Of a DNA stretch of 64,000 bases, positions 11,443 to 24,286 are shown one piece after another; the stretch's first letter is position 1, and every line of letters starts with the position of its first letter. Under the pieces are notes generated by a model. The model searched no databases, had not been told where the DNA came from, and worked only from the letters and a program-made list of their open reading frames with translations. The DNA is from Rhizophlyctis rosea. Taxonomy: Eukaryota > Chytridiomycota > Chytridiomycetes > Rhizophlyctidales > Rhizophlyctidaceae. The stretch is taken from the NCBI GenBank assembly GCA_027596075.1, contig JADGJC010000034.1, forward strand, positions 151,294 through 215,293. The letters are read 5' to 3'. Made by a program: the position numbers and the translations under genes.

Positions 11443-11879
11443 GGTGTTGGAGATGTTATCGAATCTAAACATCAAAATCACAAGCGCAATTTGTGTTGGG
11501 CACCATCCCTTACGTAAACGACTGCTGCGCCTTACGTAATCAACCTGCACTGCCCCCCCCTCCAACATTCCCTCTTTACGTTTGGCACCTCCATTGACCA
11601 TGCCATTGCTGTTGGGTTATTTTTAGCATCTTCGTGAATAGTTGGTTTGTCAGCGGTCATTATTCCTTCCGGCCCACTTGCAGTGTGGTGCCCTATGTTT
11701 CAGCGTCATCATGTGAAGAGCAACCGAGGCATTCAAGTCCAAAGACTCAAAAAAAAAGCTTCAAATAGTAAGAAAGATAAATGCAAAACATACAAATTAT
11801 ATACATCTGTTCTGATACAACAGCTCCTTACAGTCTATCAATACAAAAACGGAAACTGTACAAATCATGCCCTCTAACC
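11443..11879. other. intergenic region upstream of the SPATA4-like gene
   Basis: About 440 bp between the start of the SPATA4-like gene and the 3' end of chitin synthase. Contains short A/T runs near 11750-11870 and no coding signal recognised. Probably promoter plus the chitin synthase 3' UTR. Confidence 0.4.
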
Positions 11880-14800
11880 TCACAAATATGCCGTCGACCC
11901 AGAGTAAACACTCTCCTTGCTCGACCCTCCTCTATCCCTCTCCAACATCGCCATCTCACTCCCATCCAAACTGCCCCTCCCACCCGGACTCCGGCTTCGG
12001 GCCCTGGTCGGCTTCCACCCCTTATTCTGCTTCTTCCATCTTCCCCTCTCACTCCGCCCATCACCGCACCCCATGATCTCCGTAAACAGCTTCGTCAAAA
12101 GGAAGAAGAAAACGCCCAAAATCTTCATCGCTGAGATACTCGTTACAGCGCCGAGAAGTACAAGAAGGTAGTACTGGACACTAATCTGAGTCGCAAGGAT
12201 GAACAAAAGAGCGTTCGTTCCAAGATACGTCAGCATCATGGTCGTCCGGAACGCCTTGTAATCGTCTTCCTGTTTCTGTTTGGGGTCAATTTGCGCTGGT
12301 GGTTCGGGCGGAGCGTGCGCGAGTTGTTGGAGCTCGGATAGGGATGCTTGGTAGTGTTGCGAAAGGTCGCCTTTGTCGGCTGCGACATGGACATCCGCTA
12401 CGACCGTGCCGTCTTTCTCTTTCTTTGCGCGAACCGCTGGGAGAACTTCGGCTTTGCTGTCACCTTTGGTACCCCAGGAAACGTCATGAAGGTTGGAAAG
12501 GGCGTAGACCGTGAGGACGTTGATGTACGAGGGGAGAAGGAGCATGTCTAGATGATCAAAAAGTTACATGAAGAAGAGGCAAATAAGCATACACGAGTAC
12601 CAACTTACATTGGATGAAGCAGGTGAACATGTGTGCGAAATCTAACTGCACGAAACTGGCCAAGAAGAAGACGCCGATGGTACTTGCAAGCGTAACCATA
12701 TAGATAAGCGCCTCCCAGCGTGCGCTTTTCAAGTTCTCCTCCAATTGGACCATCGTGGTATTTGCTACATGCATGACCATGGCATTGATGAGCAACTGTC
12801 CGCCATCAGTAACTGAGCTATCTGCCTTTTCAATCATCGGATTCAGGAGAGTTCTATATCCCGCCGTGGAGTCTAGGCCGCTCACATGAGTTCCGACTAG
12901 GCCGTTCACGCGACGGATCAAAAGTCCTATCATGACCATTCCAATTGCACCGAAAAGGATCATGACGATTTTGTAGGTCCCGCGGAAAGCTTGTGGACGA
13001 TTGCCGAAGGAGATGATGAAGAGACAAACCAGAATGACAGGGTAGGAGAAGCGTGCAACGGCGATAAGGAACGTGATGATGCGGGTGGCAACCTTTCCTG
13101 GTTGGAGGTCGGGATCTTGGAGAATCATTTCCAATTCACCAAACAGGTAGTAGAATGTGACCGCAAAACTGTTATCATGCCTTTAGAAAATGCCAACCAG
13201 CCACAACCTTTTGAGGGCAACTCACTTTCCCAAAATGAACCAAGAGAAGATCTGATTGATCGAGTTGTAAAGCCATTGAATGGTGAAGCCGAGCTTGCGA
13301 CCGATACTGTGCTTCGTTTGCCAAATGCGGCGGATGTTCGCAAGAGCATAGAAGCTTGGAGTTCAAAGAATGTCAGTACGGCATCAAAAAAGCTGCCAGC
13401 AGTAAACAATCACGAACCCAGCAAACAGACTGCCGTTCAACCAACGCCGGCGCTGCGACAAGAACTCGGGGACGGCATCCGGCACATCAGTGTCGGCGGC
13501 AGCCTTACTGACATAATGGAGAGTCCAGTTCGATCGCTTCTTCGCCACCAACTCAAAACAAAGGATACGATCTTCAGCCTGGAGGGATTGGGTCAACGGA
13601 GCGTACAACGATATCGTTACCCCGAAGTGTGAGGCGCACCAGATACAAGTTCGCCGAGAAGATTGAGCTGTCTGTCGGCTTCCCTTCCCGTTGTTCTCCT
13701 TCGAAATACTTGGCTAATGGTCCTTCCCCTGGCCCAGTATCTTGAAGCGCCTTCCAACGATATGCAGAGAAGGCTCCGGGCAACACACTGATGTACCCAA
13801 ACGCACTCTCCAAAGCTAGTTTGATGTCAATATCAGGATGATGTAAATAACGGCGCCAAGAAAACTCACATTTATCAAGCAAGTTGGAGATCTTGTACTC
13901 AAAGTTTTGACTCGCAACCAAAGGGTTCATCAAGCTTTTGAAGTAGTTTAGGCCAGTGCCGAGATCAGCTCGGATCTCTCCACAAGCTCCCGCAATCTGG
14001 ACGTCGACCTTGAGTTAATTGCATCATAAGGTGAACCCGCAAAGACAACATACCTGATCATTTCTGAAAAATGCCTCCCAAAGACGGTACAGACTGTCCT
14101 TTGCAGGCCTCGTCCCGACATCAATCAACACACATACTTGTGGCTCCACCAAGGCAGAAAACGCTTTGAAGAACCATCGGTGCGAATTGATCTTCTTGGC
14201 GTTCTTCTCCTTCAAACAGAAGATGGTTTGCATGGGAGGCATGCCTTCACGTGCTCCCCATGTTGCGAGTTTTGGGTCCACAAAGGTCTGAGCCGTGTAC
14301 TCGTAGATGTCTACGTAATTGTTGATGACTATTTCCTTAAAAATGAACTATGTCAACAACTTACGAGCCGCAGTACTCTCGTTGTTTACAGAGGCTTGCG
14401 CCAGCCCTTCTTGGTAGACGCCCATGACGGTTAGAACTTTGAGCACATTGGGGTGCACTTTCGAACGGCCATCCGACACTACGATGCGGTAGTCAGTACA
14501 GCAACGCCCATCGGCAACCTTACAACTGCAGTCCTTACCAACACAAATGGCAACTTTCTGCCATCCGTCAGCGTCCCACCCATACTTGTTTGATTCACAC
14601 AAATATTTGATGTTTTGCGCCAGGCCGAACATTGTGCGGTTGAAGTTATCCTAACATCATATGCAATGATGAGTTCCTGGACATCGGCAAAACCTATGGT
14701 ACTGATTGACGGGATGCCAAACCTGATCCTCGTTATACATCGTCACAACGACAAAGATCTCGATATGTCGTCTGTAGTTTACGACCCGCAAGTTGTAACC

Positions 14801-15419
14801 CTTCTCAATGAACGCGTCTGGGTCTATTGTTTGTAAACAAACCGGCCGAAGTTAATTTCACATCTTGCGGGCACCAACCCAATCCTTTCCCCAACCTACC
14901 AGAAGTGCATGCTGTGTATCGCATGCTCTCGAACTCCTCTCCCTTATTGAAGTTCCCATTCATCAAAGCCTCATCCGGCACTCTCTGTTTCACCACAAAG
15001 TTACCCGCCGCCGACAACTTGACAGTCTTCACTCGTCTCGCCAATGTCGTCTTTGACGGTCGCAATGCCTTCGACGGGTATGCATTTGATACGCCCAGCA
15101 GCTCTTCTTCCGGAGCTTGAGGGTTCAGACTTTGTCCTCGCGGACCAAAATCCGCGGGTCGAGACAATGGGCTGGGAACGTAACCTGTAGAACCGCTGGC
15201 GATGGAGGCATCCGGAGAATATTGAGAGGCAAGGTCTGGCGTTTCGTAGCCCGGCCGCGAGTAGTAGTCTGTCACATAGCTGGCCCGCGGGTCGGTGTGT
15301 TCGACGCCATATGGGTTCGGCGGTGGTATGTAGGCGGGAGTATGCTGCTGGTACGGGTCTGGTCCGATGGGTGCGTATGACTGCTTCTCCGGCTCCTGTA
15401 TGCGGATACGGGTTTCCAT
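11880..15419 (-). CDS. chitin synthase (GT2 family, class I-III type)
   Basis: Plasma-membrane processive GT2 enzyme making chitin from UDP-GlcNAc. The N-terminal exon (15419 down) is disordered (Pro/Tyr/Ser-rich), then has the [18 protein letters not shown] leader typical of chitin synthases. Catalytic exons follow: [90 protein letters not shown] and [12 protein letters not shown] (the QRRRW motif). At 13417-13355 a 63-nt intron with donor GTTCGT joins GSLFAG to FYALANIRR. The C-terminal half holds several membrane segments and the class marker [20 protein letters not shown]. It ends in a basic/Ser-rich tail at 11880. At least eight exons; not every border was resolved. The nearest upstream neighbour is DNMT5, on the same strand. 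Confidence 0.92.
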
Positions 15420-16130
15420 ATTTGCGACTTATTTGGAACGGGTATGGGTGCTCAATGGGATAAACTATTCTGTGAAAGGAAGGTGGAAAAAGTTACGGCA
15501 AAGACTGGGAAGACGGACGGCTTGGCGGAGACCGCCTGGCAGGCACACTCGTGTAGGTCCTCGTGGTGTTGGTGAAGCTGTGGACTTTGCTACCCTGATG
15601 AGCTGCACCGTGCGTGTTATTGTTCGCAAAGGAGAAGTGAGCGCTGGGAATGGGGGAGGAATGCTTTCAGAAGTAGTTGAGGCTCACCATAACATTGTGG
15701 CTTGGTATCCGGTGTTCCCCTGTATCACACTCCTCAGACATTCTCACTCGGGTCAACAAGTTTGACACGCCAAAGAGGCCAAAGCGCAGCCGCACTTGCA
15801 CCGCCACTAGGGTCCTAAGAGCATCGCGGTCTGGGACTGAACACACTGAATGGAATGATGCTGCAGGTGAACATGCGGGAGCATGGTACACACTGGACAT
15901 CGAACGCATAACACTGATTAATGATTGTTATGATGCTAAAGAATATATTGATAACAAAACGAAAAGAAAAAAGTTACATAACCATGGTTCGCCCCACTAC
16001 ACAGAACCGGCAAAATACATATCCCTGTAGATACGTTGAACTACTCCCGCTACAAATCGCCATACAACCCCATTTCTACTAACGAATCACTGATGATATG
16101 CTTCGTTGGAACAAAAAATACCCTTCATGA
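15420..16130. other. intergenic region between chitin synthase and DNMT5
   Basis: About 710 bp between the chitin synthase ATG and the DNMT5 stop, both minus-strand. No ORF with recognisable family features. Likely chitin synthase promoter plus DNMT5 3' UTR (an A-rich stretch lies near 15950-15975). Confidence 0.4.
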
Positions 16131-19100
16131 TCAATGTTCATCCTGCTTCCGTTCATTCCAAATCTCCGTATCAATCGTGTCCAACGTCAACATCCTCCAA
16201 ATCTTGACATCCTTCGTCTGCCCATACCGCCTAACCCGGCCAATAGCCTGTGTCATCTGCGAATCAAAGTCCTCCTGCGTATCCGCCAGCAACGGGTTGA
16301 AGAAGATCGCATGATTCGCCGTTGTCAGGTTAGCCCCACTCGCACGTTCATCTCCCAACGCTAACAACAACACCGGCTCAACATCGTTCCCAACCTCCTG
16401 GAACCTTTCAAGCGCCCCACTCTTCTTGTTAGTACTACCCAACACCTGCAACGCCGGGATTTTCGCATCAGCGAGCGCCTGAGCAACAATCTCCATCAGG
16501 TCCGCAAACTGCACAAACACCAACGCCCGCTCCTTCTTGGCAATCACTTGCTTCTTCAAAAGTTCCACCAAAGCTTGCAACTTCGCACCGTACCGCCCAG
16601 ACTTTTGCGCATCGTCCTTCCCCAACGTGGCTGCCCGTACGACGTTGTTGACCCGAGCAGGAGCCTTGCATCCCTTGACGGGGCAGAGTTGCTCTTCCGC
16701 ACTTTCCTTCAAGCATTGGTAACAACCGGTGTGGCCACAGCAGGACAGGACGGCGATATCTTCCGGTTTCAATAAAGTCGCCCCCGCACCTTTGGTGGTT
16801 TTCTTACACGTTGCGCAAGACGTTTGGATGGTTCGCAAGTCGCGGGAGGTTTGGACGTCACGGACGAAGGCGAAGTAGCGCAGGGAACGAACGCGCCCAA
16901 CCAATTCTTTATGGTACCGGCGGAGGACGTGAGTGAGTTCGCGGAACTCAAGGATTTTATCTTCACGGGTAGGCTTCTTGTCCTTCTTCTTCTTCTCACC
17001 CGTCTCATCATCATATTCAACCTCCTCCTGTTCAATCTCTTCCTCCGCCGCCTCCTCCTCCCCAGAGTTTGTGCCCTCCGAGTCTTCCTCAAAATCATCC
17101 TCCTCGTCCGAATCCTTCGCCTTCTTCTTCCCTTTGCCCTTCGCCGCCGCCTTTGCTTTCGCTTTCCCTTTAGCCGCCCCTTTAGATTTGCCCTTGCCGT
17201 TTGCCACTTCCTTCCCCTTCCCTTTCCCGGCCGAACCTGATTCCTTCTTAGCAGCCGCAAGTCGCTTCGCCCTGGCCACTGCCCTAGGAGCCAGCTCGCC
17301 AGCCTTCCTAGGTTTCGGCATGGTCTTCCCATCGAATCCGCCCTCCTTCAACAACGTCTTGATTATCTCATCCGCCTCATCATCCCCAAGCCCGCTTTCA
17401 ACCTCCTTCTGCCAAACTACGAACTTATTCTGAGCTGGATCCTGGAACCCGCCAAACTTCATCACTTCCGCGTAGCTCACTTTCGCCTTCTCCAAAGCAT
17501 CCGCCAAGTCATCCTGGCACTCCTCCAACTGCTGTTTCCGCTCCGCAACAATAGCTTCACAAGCCCCACGTGCATCGTCAAACTGCTGTCCATCAAGCTC
17601 GTCAAAGTGTGAGCACCGCTTCAATAAAGCCTCCTCCGCCGACTGAGAACTCCCCAACGCCTGCTTCAACCGACTCTCCCGATCCCCGTGCTTTCCCTTG
17701 CCCGCCGACTTGATCGTCTTCTTTGTGTTCATCTCCATTGCCTGCAAGTGATGCTCCAACTCTAGATAAATAGCCCTCTCCGCAGCAGGGAGTACAACCT
17801 CAATGAGCTTCTCCTCCGTTGGGATCTCATCGATTTCCGCAATGTTTTGACGAACGAACTTGTCCAAGAACATCTGAGCGACTTGATGGCGACGTGCATG
17901 CCACGCGGCGCTGCGCACTTCCCGATAGGCATGGAATTGTTCGGCATCGGTTTTGTCGGTGTTGTTCTTCCTCCCACGACCCTCAAGTGGCGCGTCATCA
18001 TCAATACCCAAATGAACCCTGAGGAACACAGCCATGCTCTTCACAGCTGTGAAATCGTGCAAGGGCGGGGTGCCGGAGAGAACCCAGTTGAAGGAGGAAT
18101 TGAGGCGGGTGATGGCCGTGTGTTCCTTTTCCTTTGAATACGTGAACTCGTCTACCACGATACGGTTGAAGTTGAACATTTCCATAGGTGGGCACGTCAT
18201 CTTCTTCCAATCCCGCTGCACTTCCAAAGTCTTCAAACCCCAAGGATCTGTGCTGAGCACCTTCTTTTTCGGCTTAGCCTTTTGTGGGACATTTTCCTCC
18301 TCCGACGGGTCGTTCACTTCAGCCTCTTCCACCTCTTCCTCATCGTCCTCGGCTTCCTGATCCTCGCTTTCCGATTCCGACTCCTCCTTCATTGCCCGCC
18401 CTCCTTTCTTTGGTGCTGGCACATAGTCCTCATCATCATCTGACTCTATCACAATGCGGCGAGTTTTCTTAGCAGCCGGGGTCCGAACTTTAATCTCCTC
18501 CTCTTCATCCTCGCTTGCAGGTTCCGAGGCCGTCGGTGTTTTCCTCTTTCCGCCAACGTAAAACTCTATCCGACTATTCTGTTCCTCAACTTCCTTCTTG
18601 GTTTTCCTGACAGCTGATTGTCCAAGTTTCGATCCCTTCCCTTCCGTTTTCACGTTGCCACCCGTTTTCGTGACCGTGCTTTCCGTCTTCACCCGTTTCA
18701 CGTTGTGTTGCTCATGGTACTGCTTTCCGACTAATCGCTTCGATGGCAGAAGAGCAACTTCGGTATCATCTCCCTTGTTTCTACCCGCCTCGATTGCGTC
18801 CAAAACAGCCCGCACATTTTCCCTTCCGCCCTCCGAAAGCTTGGAAACCCTTTCCCGGAGTGCGGCAATCATCGTCTCATATCTAGTCTCAAAATGACGC
18901 CCTCCCTTCGCACTCGTCGGCAACCGACCTCCAGCCCCCGAAAAGTCCGCAAAGTTCTCCAAATACTTTGCACTCTTGAAAACGCTGGACGCCATGACAA
19001 TAACCTCAGCCTGCTCGACATCTGCAATCGTCAGTTTGTTGAGATTCGCTACCGTGCTGATGACTTTGACGTGCTTGTCGCTGAATGACTTGCCCAAGAA

Positions 19101-22100
19101 CTTCTGGATTTCCGTAGGCCACTGCTTGACCAAATGCCCCGGAACAACAATCAACGTAGCCTTCACTGACACAATTCCCTTGAGTGTCGGCAGCGTAGCG
19201 TCCCTTTTGGAGCGAGCGACATCGATAAGGCCGAGCGTAATAGCAGTCTTCCCGTACCCAACCTCATCTGCTAACACACCGCCCCGAATCAGCGCCGGCC
19301 TTGCAGCCTTCGCTTCCACCCGCCATCCCAGTGAACCCAATTCTGCCTCCGCAACTTCCTCCTCGACGAAAGTTGGCTCAATCGCCTCCTCCTGCTTCAC
19401 CATCCAATGCAAAGACCGAAGTTGCTCGGGACGCAACTTCACCTGGAAGTTAGGGGGTTGGGAATATGCCGGGTCGAGCTTGTTGCTAGTCAACTGGAGC
19501 TTTTTGAGCGGAGCAGGCTTTTCGTCGGTGGTAAGTCGCCAAAGGAGTTGCAAGTGATCCGAGTCAGACCTGATGTTGGCTGGCAGGCTAGCCGTCGCAC
19601 GGTGGAGTAAGGAGACAACGTTGACGCCGATACGGACGTGACCCATGCCGTTCTTTTCGTTCAACTGAACAATGAAGGGTTGCGGCCTGCGCTTCATCGC
19701 TTGTTCGTAGGCACCGGCCTGAACCACATCTTCAATGGGCACCATCTTGTTCTTGGCATTGACTTGCCACTTTACATCTGGGCGTGATGGTGCACAGCGG
19801 GTGCATATCTAAGTTATTGGATCATTAGTTTACAAAAAATTTAAAAACGTGACAACCTGATATTAACGAACCTCCGTAATATCAGATGCATCAACTTCCA
19901 TCCAATTAGCCAACGCCGTCAAACGGGATACACGCTCCGTGATCCAAGAGATAGCATCAAAGGTCTGACGCCCCTTATGCAACAAATCAATAGTTCCCCA
20001 ACTGTCCTGCGGCCACAAAGCATCCGATCGCCCAAGGGGCACTTTGCAACTAACAATCGCCGCAGCCGCTTTGCAACCATCACTGCCGCTGCAAGTAACA
20101 CCGATTGAATCCGCAGCTAAGGGAGTGGCAACCACCGCCGCATCCGTGGCCTTCAAATCAATCTCTGCCGGAGACACTTTGACAGCTGGGCATGGTAGCC
20201 ACTTCCCCTTCACATGGCAGTTTACTTGCTTAGGCCCTTTGTCGTCGTTGGGACGCCAGGACGGGTCCAGAGAAGCAACAATCATTCTCTCATCCTCATA
20301 GCCGATCCGACGAATGCTGGTCGAGAACACAAACGGATCCTGATCGGTCTCTTCGCAACGCGTGGGCTCCAAGAAGAAGAACAACGGCCTCTGCCCTTCA
20401 TCCTCCTTTGTTCCCCGCTTCTTATGCAACGCTCCCATGGCCGTTCCGCACTTTTCAAACAAGTCGTATGTGCCTGCAATCTCCCGATCCAAGTAACTTT
20501 TGGCTTCCCCCGGCACTCCCAAAATCCGCAATGTCGACCACCACTTCTTGCCCTTGTACTGATCTTCCGTCAACCCCAGACGCGCCTCCCAAGATGGAAC
20601 AAGTTCTCCCTCGCCCGTAACAGTGACCTTGAAACTCTTCGAAGTAGGCAAACAGATTTCCCAAACCCCATCAAGAAGCGATTCACCGCTGACCTTCAAT
20701 CGGGCAACGGGTATGGTGAGCAGAGCCCGGAGTTTGCTATTGACGGCTTCAGTTGTCGGGGTTTTCACGATGATCCTCCACTCCGGGTGCAGCGGGTCAA
20801 GCCACAACTCAAGGATAGCAGTTGGTGAATCATACATAACAAGCCAAATATCCTGACGCTTCACCGACTTGAATCGGAACTCGGCTTCCGGAATAGCTTC
20901 CAAAACCGACCGACGCCATGTAAGCCACATAGACCCATCAACATCCGCCTCCGCCGCCGATTTACAACTATCAAGCAGTTCCGCATCGACTCCACGTACA
21001 TTCACCCGCATAGGAATAGCTTTGGTGATTTCTCGTTCAAACTTAGCCGGATCAACACGCATAAGATCCTTCATGACCGTGTAGTTATGCTCAGGCCGTT
21101 TGCCACATTTCTGACAGGATGTGAAACTGCAATCCGAACAAATTTGGATAGGTTCGTTGCTGGTGCCGGTGCGCCCTTCACATTCACAGTACCGCGCGCT
21201 CCTCATCGCATCCTTCAGTACGTTCCCTACTCTAACCCCACTAGCGGTGGCAAGATCCAATGGTTGTGCATCCAGCATCTCCTCCCCGACAACCGTTTGA
21301 GCATCAGCGGAAGACTCTGACCGTTTGACGGGTTTGGCCGATGCGGATCCGGGTGTCAAGAGCTTGTTGGCAAGGATCAAGGCTGAAATCATGCAGGTTC
21401 CGACGACCGTCGACGTCATGGCGTTCCCAGCAAGGTCGGCCAAGTTATCTTGCGACTCGCGGGTTAGGATTAGCTCGTTGATAGGTAGACCTTGCAGAGA
21501 CAACGCTTCGAGACCGATGAGGGGTCCACCGCGGTTGGTTACGTAGGGGATCATGGATGGGGTTAGGCAGGGGCAGATTCCCGGACGGTTGCTGGCAGTG
21601 GTACGATCGACGTTTTGCGACAGGTTCCAGACGATGGTCTTGTACGTAACATCAACTCCCTTTTGCGCCATCCGCAACGTATTAATGTCCATCAAATCCA
21701 ACACTCGCTCCGTTTGACCGCGACCCCAATCATTCCAAGCAAAGTCCGGAAGGTCGCAAATACTCCCATCTTGCCATGCCGTCAGCGGCCGTTTAATGCC
21801 CAGCTTTTCCGTGTCACGAGCCAATTGATGACGACTTTCGCACCGAGCCCAATCTATTCTACCAGCCTTCTTTCCCCCAGCTTTCTTCTGCGCTAGCTCT
21901 TCTCGTCCTTGATGGATGCGAGGGTCGTCGGAGGGTAGCATGAAGGCTTCGAGAGGACTGGAGGCGGGGCGGGCAAGTTCTTTGACCATCGCGTACCACT
22001 TGTCGGGCAATTGACCGGTCGATCCCTTTTCGGCGGTTACGGCAAATAGGTATACTCGCGTTCTGGTATGCGGAATATAGTAGTCTTTAGTGTCGAAGCG

Positions 22101-23054
22101 TGCGAACCGTACGTGATACTTTGCTTTCCTGAAATGATCCTGCACTTTCTCCCACGGTGCGCCGCACACGTTCTCAAGAATGACGATTGGAGGCCGATGT
22201 TTTTTGACCCAGTTCAGCATGCCCATGAAGGTCCGACCCGATTCACCCTTTTGTTCCAATGTCTTTTTTTGGTTGTTGAGATTGGAGTAGTCGACACACG
22301 ATGTCCCAGCCACCAGCATGTCGACATTTCCTGGAACTGCCACTTTGGAGCCGTACGCAGTCGTTGCAACATCGTCGCCCAATTCGCACACGTCTCGGAA
22401 CAAAATAGGCGGCTTGAAGTTACGCTCGATGTATGCCTGCTTGAAGGGTTCGATCTCGCAACTGAAGACGTGCTCGACGTCTAATTTGGTACCATGGATG
22501 TCTTCCAGCGCACGAGAAATGAGATCCAGCGCGAGAAGCGGACTTTCCGTCCCACTGCACATTGTCGCCACCCGAAGCTTTCGGCCCTGCAACCGCTCAG
22601 CGACTTCCGTCAGTTTCGGAGTCCGTTTCACCATATCGGTGAAAATGGCATCGATGTCATTGATAGGCGGTAAGTCCGTGCCAGCAAGTTTCCCTCCAGA
22701 GAATGCTTGTGCACCACCCTTCTTCCCACCCCTTTTCTTCGGACTACCACTATTGTCGTCATCGTCATAGGAGTCACCGTATTCTTCGGGTTCTTCGTCG
22801 ACTTCCATGTCGTTAGATTTGCTAGGCGACGGCTTGCTTGGAGATTTGAAAAACGCCTCCAACCGCATTTGTTTGCCGTTTGCTGAGGAAGGTTGGGAGC
22901 CACGGGTTTGACGGCGTTGGGGCGAGGAAGGCGAACCCTTTTGAGGTGTTTTCATTTCGCCCTTGACGGTTTGTTTCTTTGGCGATGGAGAATATGCTGC
23001 CACGTCCTCATCCGACTCGGACTCGATGACCCTGCCCTTGCGTTTGGGAGGCAT
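16131..23054 (-). CDS. DNMT5: DNMT5 family ATP-dependent DNA cytosine-5 methyltransferase
   Basis: CG maintenance methyltransferase with a SNF2 ATPase. Exon 1 (23054-19872) and exon 2 (19808-16131) flank one 63-nt intron that contains a stop, giving 2286 aa. ATG 23054 (MPPKRKGRVIES) is preferred over an upstream TTG. N-terminus: basic, with a PIP box QMRLEAFF at residues 62-69. C5-MTase motifs: I (MCSGTESPL, about 165), IV with catalytic C253 (GTSCVDYSN), VI (ILENVCG), then HTRTRVYLF. A Cys-rich finger (QICSDCSFTSCQKCGKRPEH) follows. The splice rebuilds ICTRCAPSRPDVKWQV, a DNMT5-type junction. SNF2: Walker A ADEVGYGKTA, DExx box VVDEFTYS, LSGTPP, a RING (CATC ... CGHTGCYQC ... CPVKGC) and helicase-C (QAIGRVRRYGQT). 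Acidic/Lys-rich insertions interrupt the ATPase. No chromodomain is visible. Cryptococcus DNMT5 has about the same size and domain order but carries one. Confidence 0.93.
19809..19871 (-). other. DNMT5 intron (63 nt)
   Basis: Donor GTTCGT directly after the codon for E in DITE, acceptor AACTTAG, possible branch sequence ACTAATG. Length 63 nt, phase 0. It carries an in-frame TAA at 19865-19863, so an intron-unaware caller splits the gene into a methyltransferase and a helicase. Splicing restores ICTRCAPSRPDVKW in frame with both ORFs. Confidence 0.85.
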
Positions 23055-24286
23055 TGTTGCTACCGTCAATCTGCAATAATCTTCTGGTTAGCTAATGACG
23101 TAAGATTGCATGAAACTCAAGAGATAACAAGCAAAGAGTGGGAAGAGGTGTTGTTGACAACACTGTTGTAAACAAACCGCACTCGTTCAACACTCAGAAA
23201 ACGGCGTTCGCTATATACCAGTGTGGTGCGCTCAAGAATGCCAAAAACAAAGAGCAATAAGTTCTCAAAATTTGAGTTGTAATGATTGGTAGTAAATGTT
23301 GCAAAAAGTATGCTGTTTGTCGTGCAAAATATTGACTCGACCCCTATTTTCCATCGTCAGCGACTCATCTCGATTTTCTCGAGCAAGCAAGAAAAAGGAG
23401 AAACAACACTCACAGTAGTTCACTTCGGAAGAAGTCAAGCAGACTTCCAAATACAGTGCGAAGCGAGCGCACTTCCACACGGGTCGACTTAAAGCTTCCG
23501 ATTAGAAGCTGAGAATAGCACTGATGTCGACCTCAGGTGACTTTTGAGAGCAAAAGATGGAAGCTGCCCCTCCCTCAAAGCGCTCCAACCAGTTGGTCCG
23601 AGACATTTGGACATTGTTTGACGGGAGGAGGTGTCTGTGCGACAATCATCCAAAAAGGGGTGTAATGGGCGTGAGACATCCACCAGATCTGGGCTTCGCT
23701 TGGAGTTTGAACGAGGACAACCCTCCCATCAACAAGTCCTCACCAATTGGGCATGCAATGCGCGGTAACGGGCAAGGAACAAGCAACTGCACTAAGTCGA
23801 CTGCTTTTGCGACCGCGGCAGGAAGCGTCTGGGGAGACTTGTGAGACGACGTTTCTGTGACGACCCCTTCAAGTGTTCTCACTTGCTACTCCACCGAGAT
23901 GTTCCATACCTTCTCCATCACGACGTTCCACTTGCTTAAGGGCACCGTTTGAAAGCGCAGTGCTGACTATGAGCAGAATATGCCAGACCCCGTTGGGCCT
24001 GACGCGTTTCCTGAACGTCTCTCACCTACATCGTGAACTGATGACTAAAAGGGAGCTATTGAACGATGCTCTTCTGTAGGAGCGGGGAGAGAAGACGACC
24101 AATATTCTCTAGTGCCGAGTTCAGGATTCCAAACTTATGGTCTTTTGAGAAGCCCTCAGGTCATGGTGATTCGCATATGACCCAATATAACGCATCAATT
24201 TGAACAGCTTATTTGATACACATGTTAACTATGTTACATACTACATACAACAGCAGACATACAACAATAGACTTCTCTGATGATCA
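23055..24286. other. intergenic region upstream of DNMT5
   Basis: About 1.2 kb between the DNMT5 start and the 3' end of the SSH4-like gene. A 95-codon ATG frame at 23557-23844 (+) has no family resemblance and was not called. Otherwise no structure recognised; it probably includes the DNMT5 promoter. Confidence 0.35.

Noticed and set aside
12991..13632. 213-codon plus-strand ORF
   Set aside because: Antisense to chitin synthase exons that carry the QRRRW region; no family features.
16937..17433. Long plus-strand ORFs opposite DNMT5 (for example the Ser/Phe/Leu-rich ones)
   Set aside because: They are antisense shadows of the Lys/Glu-rich insert in DNMT5.
23055..23069. DNMT5 start at 23069
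   Set aside because: That codon is TTG. The first ATG is at 23054 and gives the basic MPPKRKG start.
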